A stretch of DNA of 6,557 nt, from contig CANQCM010000055.1 in assembly GCA_947589625.1 (NCBI GenBank), forward strand, positions 1 through 6,557, given 5' to 3'. The stretch's first letter is position 1. Each line of letters starts with the position of its first letter. The notes below the pieces were generated by a model. It did not search any database, was not told where the DNA came from, and saw only the letters and a list, made by a program, of their open reading frames with translations. Below, piece after piece: positions 4,878 through 6,557 of this stretch. The DNA comes from an uncultured Alphaproteobacteria bacterium. GTDB lineage: Bacteria > Pseudomonadota > Alphaproteobacteria > Rs-D84. The translations under genes were made by a program, and so were the position numbers.

Positions 4878-4906
4878 TTGACAATGGGGCAAAAGCCAGT
4901 TATAAT
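4878..4906 (+). promoter_or_regulatory. Perfect consensus sigma-70 promoter of tRNA-Glu
   Basis: TTGACA, exactly 17 bases, TATAAT (4901-4906). The -35 begins only 10 bases after the lipoprotein stop. Predicted start near 4913 leaves a 28-base leader to be removed by processing. Confidence 0.88.
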
Positions 4907-4940
4907 TTGCGCGCATTTTTGAAAAATGTACGGCAGTTTT

Positions 4941-5016
4941 GGCCCCATCGTCTAGAGGCCCAGGACACCGCCCTTTCAAGGCGAGAACACCAGTTCGAAT
5001 CTGGTTGGGGCTGCCA
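4941..5016 (+). tRNA. tRNA-Glu (TTC)
   Basis: 76 bases with the typical Glu pattern ATCGTCTAGAGGCCCAGGAC and anticodon loop CTTTCAA (anticodon TTC). T arm ACCAG-TTCGAAT-CTGGT is perfect and CCA is encoded. Two small irregularities are visible: the terminal acceptor pair is G1-U72, and the outermost anticodon-stem pair is a C-A mismatch (CCGCC/GGCGA). Confidence 0.96.
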
Positions 5017-5022
5017 AGGATT

Positions 5023-5048
5023 ACCACCCGTTTCGGGTGGTTTTTTTT
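5023..5048 (+). terminator. Terminator of tRNA-Glu
   Basis: accacccg-ttt-cgggtggt, 8-bp stem, followed by a run of eight T. Confidence 0.92.
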
Positions 5049-5063
5049 CATGTTATTAAGAAC

Positions 5064-5092
5064 TGGACAAATGGGCCGAGGCAAAATATAAT
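5064..5092 (+). promoter_or_regulatory. Promoter of the LptM-like gene, predicted leaderless
   Basis: TGGACA, 17 bases, TATAAT (5087-5092). Transcription should start at about 5098-5100, which coincides with the ATG at 5100. Confidence 0.65.
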
Positions 5093-5099
5093 TCCAAAC

Positions 5100-5219
5100 A
5101 TGAAGAAAATAATTTTAAGTTTTTTAATAATTACTGTATTTGCGTTGTCGGGCTGTGGTGTAAAAAGTTCATTGGAACGGCCCGATAAATCATATCCGCG
5201 CAATTATCCAGTATATTGA
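5100..5219 (+). CDS. lptM: Small LptM-like lipoprotein
   Basis: 39 residues: a hydrophobic signal (MKKIILSFLIITVFAL), lipobox L-S-G-C, then C-G-V-K-S-S-L-E-R-P and a YPRNYPVY tail. This is the layout of the LptM/YifL family, whose consensus after the lipid Cys is CGxKGPL-x-x-P; alphaproteobacterial members often end with a YPR-x-YP motif. In E. coli LptM helps LptD mature in the outer membrane LPS translocon. Here the GPL of the core is SSL. Start ATG 5100 is chosen because it begins the signal; upstream in-frame codons lie in the tRNA terminator. No ribosome site precedes it, consistent with a leaderless transcript. It converges on the glycosyltransferase gene with only 11 bp between stops. 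The usual argH/lysA neighbours are not seen. Confidence 0.75.
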   Translation: MKKIILSFLIITVFALSGCGVKSSLERPDKSYPRNYPVY

Positions 5220-5230
5220 TAATTATAAAA

Positions 5231-6001
5231 TCATAAAACCGCATCGGCGGTGTTTCGCGCCACAGCGGTATAGACCCCTGTATAACCGCGTATATAGCAG
5301 ACTTCAAACATATCATTTACATCAAATTTCATCATTGTCTGAAATACGGCTTGTTCCGTAGATACCAGATTATGACGCAACATAATTTTGCGCGCGCGTT
5401 CAAATTCTGCCCAGAAATCGTTTGCCATGTCATGCGGAACCATAAAAGAACTAGCAGGCACATCATATTCGGCATTTATCATTGCAATGTCTGTCAAAGA
5501 TTGACGCGCCAAAGTGTCTGGGGTTGCGTTTGGAATATATTTTGCCGATGTATGTGTAATAAACTGGTACAAATCATAAATAAACCGTGGCACAAAGCGC
5601 GGACGCGGTTTGCCCAGTGTGGGTGCAATTGTCATGCGTATACGGTCTGGGTGTGCGTCAATTTTGCCGCGCCAACCGTCCCAGAAACCCGCATACATCG
5701 GGTTTAATGCGCCTGCATCAATCCACATAAAATATTTGGATTTAAATTTATTCCTTGTCGCCGCATCGCGCACAACCCACGGCTTTGCCGCAATCAATAT
5801 TAAATAGTCAATCCAATCAGCAGGTGTTTTATGGTGAAACAGATACCCACGTTTGCCGTACATTTTGTTTAATGTATCCAGCCATTTTTCCCGTTCGCAA
5901 TAATGGGGCAGGTCTGAAAACTGCATAACCCGCATATCTATTTTATTTGATACCCCCCCATTGCGGTTTTTAGGTATTGGGCGGTTTCCGCGTCGCACCA
6001 T
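5231..6001 (-). CDS. C-terminal part of the glycosyltransferase
   Basis: This open frame has 256 codons, but its first ~16 (MVRRGNRPIPKNRNGG) are the out-of-frame reading of the upstream part; real homology starts with VSNKID after the G-run. It contains the WIDAG region. No ribosome site precedes its first start codon, so on its own it would be poorly translated unless coupled to, or slipped from, the upstream frame. Confidence 0.6.
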   Translation of the reverse strand: MVRRGNRPIPKNRNGGVSNKIDMRVMQFSDLPHYCEREKWLDTLNKMYGKRGYLFHHKTPADWIDYLILIAAKPWVVRDAATRNKFKSKYFMWIDAGALNPMYAGFWDGWRGKIDAHPDRIRMTIAPTLGKPRPRFVPRFIYDLYQFITHTSAKYIPNATPDTLARQSLTDIAMINAEYDVPASSFMVPHDMANDFWAEFERARKIMLRHNLVSTEQAVFQTMMKFDVNDMFEVCYIRGYTGVYTAVARNTADAVL

Positions 6002-6171
6002 AAAGAAATTTTCCCAAATGTTTCAATCAGTTTTTTCAGCGATGGCAAATAGAATTCTGAAAATTTTCTGTCCATGTTTTTCAATGAATTCAAATTTTTT
6101 TCTTGGGGTAATTTGAACAGCATGGTGCAAAATGTAATATCTGGTCTTTTTTTATCGTATGATATCGCCAT
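5938..6171 (-). CDS. N-terminal part of the glycosyltransferase
   Basis: 77 codons from ATG 6171 (AAGGA site 8 bases upstream) to TAG at 5938, with the last codons (YQIK) out of frame after the G-run. A further upstream ATG at 6204 lacks a ribosome site. Its true product in the present frame would be a truncated protein without the WIDAG region. Confidence 0.6.
   Translation of the reverse strand: MAISYDKKRPDITFCTMLFKLPQEKNLNSLKNMDRKFSEFYLPSLKKLIETFGKISLWCDAETAQYLKTAMGGYQIK
5953..5959 (-). repeat. Run of seven G at the frameshift point
   Basis: Seven C on the plus strand (G7 on the coding strand). A run of eight would restore one continuous reading frame. Homopolymer G runs of this length are classic slippage sites. 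Confidence 0.85.
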
Positions 6172-6233
6172 AATCAGAATCCTTTGATTAAAACAATTAT
6201 TCATAAAAATGGGAAAAAAATCAAGTGGGCGCG

Positions 6234-6251
6234 ATTCTGGGGCGCCAGAAT
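6234..6251. repeat. Palindrome downstream of tRNA-Leu
   Basis: attctgg-ggcg-ccagaat, a 7-bp stem starting 3 bases after the CCA end of the minus-strand tRNA. The nearest T-run on that strand is about 15 bases further, so it is only a weak terminator candidate; the tRNA may be co-transcribed with the glycosyltransferase locus. Confidence 0.35.
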
Positions 6252-6253
6252 AA

Positions 6254-6338
<85 letters not shown>

Positions 6339-6369
6339 AAAGATTATTTCAGTTTATGATAAAAAAAAC

Positions 6370-6398
6370 TTGATTTCCAGTGAAAATTACCTTAATAT
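6370..6398 (+). promoter_or_regulatory. Promoter of rpmG
   Basis: TTGATT, 17 bases, TAATAT (6393-6398). The predicted start near 6405 gives a ~22-base leader containing AAAAGG 7 bases before the ATG. Confidence 0.55.
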
Positions 6399-6426
6399 CA
6401 CTTGCATATTAAGAAAAGGTTAAAAA

Positions 6427-6557
6427 ATGGCATCTAAAAAAGGCAGCAAAGAAGTTGTAAAATTAGAGAATAAAGAAACCGGCTATTTTTATACAACGAC
6501 TAAAAATACCAAGTCTGAAAATACCGCCGGTAAAATGAAGTTCCGTAAGTATGACCC
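6427..6557 (+). CDS. rpmG: Ribosomal protein bL33 (3' end outside window)
   Basis: 43 full codons are visible of an expected ~55. MASKKGSKEVVKLENKETG is followed by YFYTTTKNTKSENTAGKMKF and RKYDP, the standard L33 pattern (small beta protein of the large ribosomal subunit near the E site). It is the Cys-free type; no Zn-binding CxxC pair is present where the other type has one. Start ATG 6427 with AAAAGG 7 bases upstream. It is read away from tRNA-Leu and is probably monocistronic or the first gene of its unit. Confidence 0.95.
   Translation, partial: MASKKGSKEVVKLENKETGYFYTTTKNTKSENTAGKMKFRKYD

Larger units (their letters stand above)
5231..6171 (-). pseudogene. Frameshifted HtrL/YibB-like glycosyltransferase (whole locus)
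   Basis: Two overlapping minus-strand frames make one ~313-residue protein if one G is added to the run of seven at 5959-5953: ...YLKTAMGG joins VSNKIDMRVMQFSDL. Start ATG 6171 has AAGGA 8 bases upstream. The joined protein follows the HtrL/YibB pattern as I know it: an N-terminal ITFCTMLFK strand, a LWCDAETAQYL strand, then WIDYLILIAAKPWVV, KYFMWIDAGALNP (W-I-D-A-G at joined residues 150-154, the likely active-site region) and a C-terminal EVCYIRGYTGVYTA. Apart from the G-run there is no other lesion, so the gene is recently or reversibly interrupted, or the base call is wrong. Family members are putative envelope-sugar glycosyltransferases of the cytoplasm. Family assignment is moderate; the frameshift itself is directly visible. 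Confidence 0.6.

Noticed and set aside
4336..4884. 182-codon open frame on the minus strand
   Set aside because: Antisense to the META lipoprotein gene, without a ribosome site, signal or recognisable motif; the plus-strand frame has a lipobox and domain pattern.

Overview
The window looks like chromosome from an AT-leaning, host-associated alphaproteobacterium able to live without oxygen. The evidence is a class III (anaerobic) ribonucleotide reductase operon, a short L33 without Zn cysteines, an LptM-type lipoprotein with a conserved YPR-x-YP tail, and intergenic palindromes of the 'attccacgg-tcaag-ccgtggaat' kind that I associate with alphaproteobacterial genomes. A gut clade such as RF32/Rs-D84 would fit, but that placement is inference. 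The standard genetic code fits every gene; TGA is used as a stop.

Layout: (1) 1-2437, plus strand: the 3' part of nrdD, a separate 61-codon gene carrying only the glycyl-radical domain, and nrdG. (2) 2435-2703: composite palindromic repeat, copy 1. (3) 2737-3469, minus strand: two genes for small secreted cysteine-rich proteins, with an upstream leader (about 3470-3611) that can fold into mutually exclusive hairpins. (4) 3629-3771: a strong minus-strand promoter, a terminator, and either a small RNA or the remnant of a gene end. (5) 3772-4149: composite repeat, copy 2, containing a mini-element with perfect 34-bp inverted ends. (6) 4157-5219, plus strand: tRNA-Asp, a META-domain lipoprotein, tRNA-Glu and an LptM-like lipoprotein, each with its own recognisable promoter. 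(7) 5231-6171, minus strand: a probable HtrL/YibB-like glycosyltransferase split by a frameshift at a run of seven G. (8) tRNA-Leu (minus), then the start of rpmG (plus), cut by the window end.

How the parts work together: NrdD, its detached radical domain and NrdG should form one anaerobic dNTP-making system. NrdG would install the glycyl radical on the 61-residue protein, which must then dock into NrdD. The secreted-protein pair lies between two copies of the same repeat, so it has the look of an exchangeable cassette. The most notable observations are the split reductase, the repeat-flanked secreted-protein cassette with its attenuator-like leader, and the homopolymer frameshift in the glycosyltransferase.
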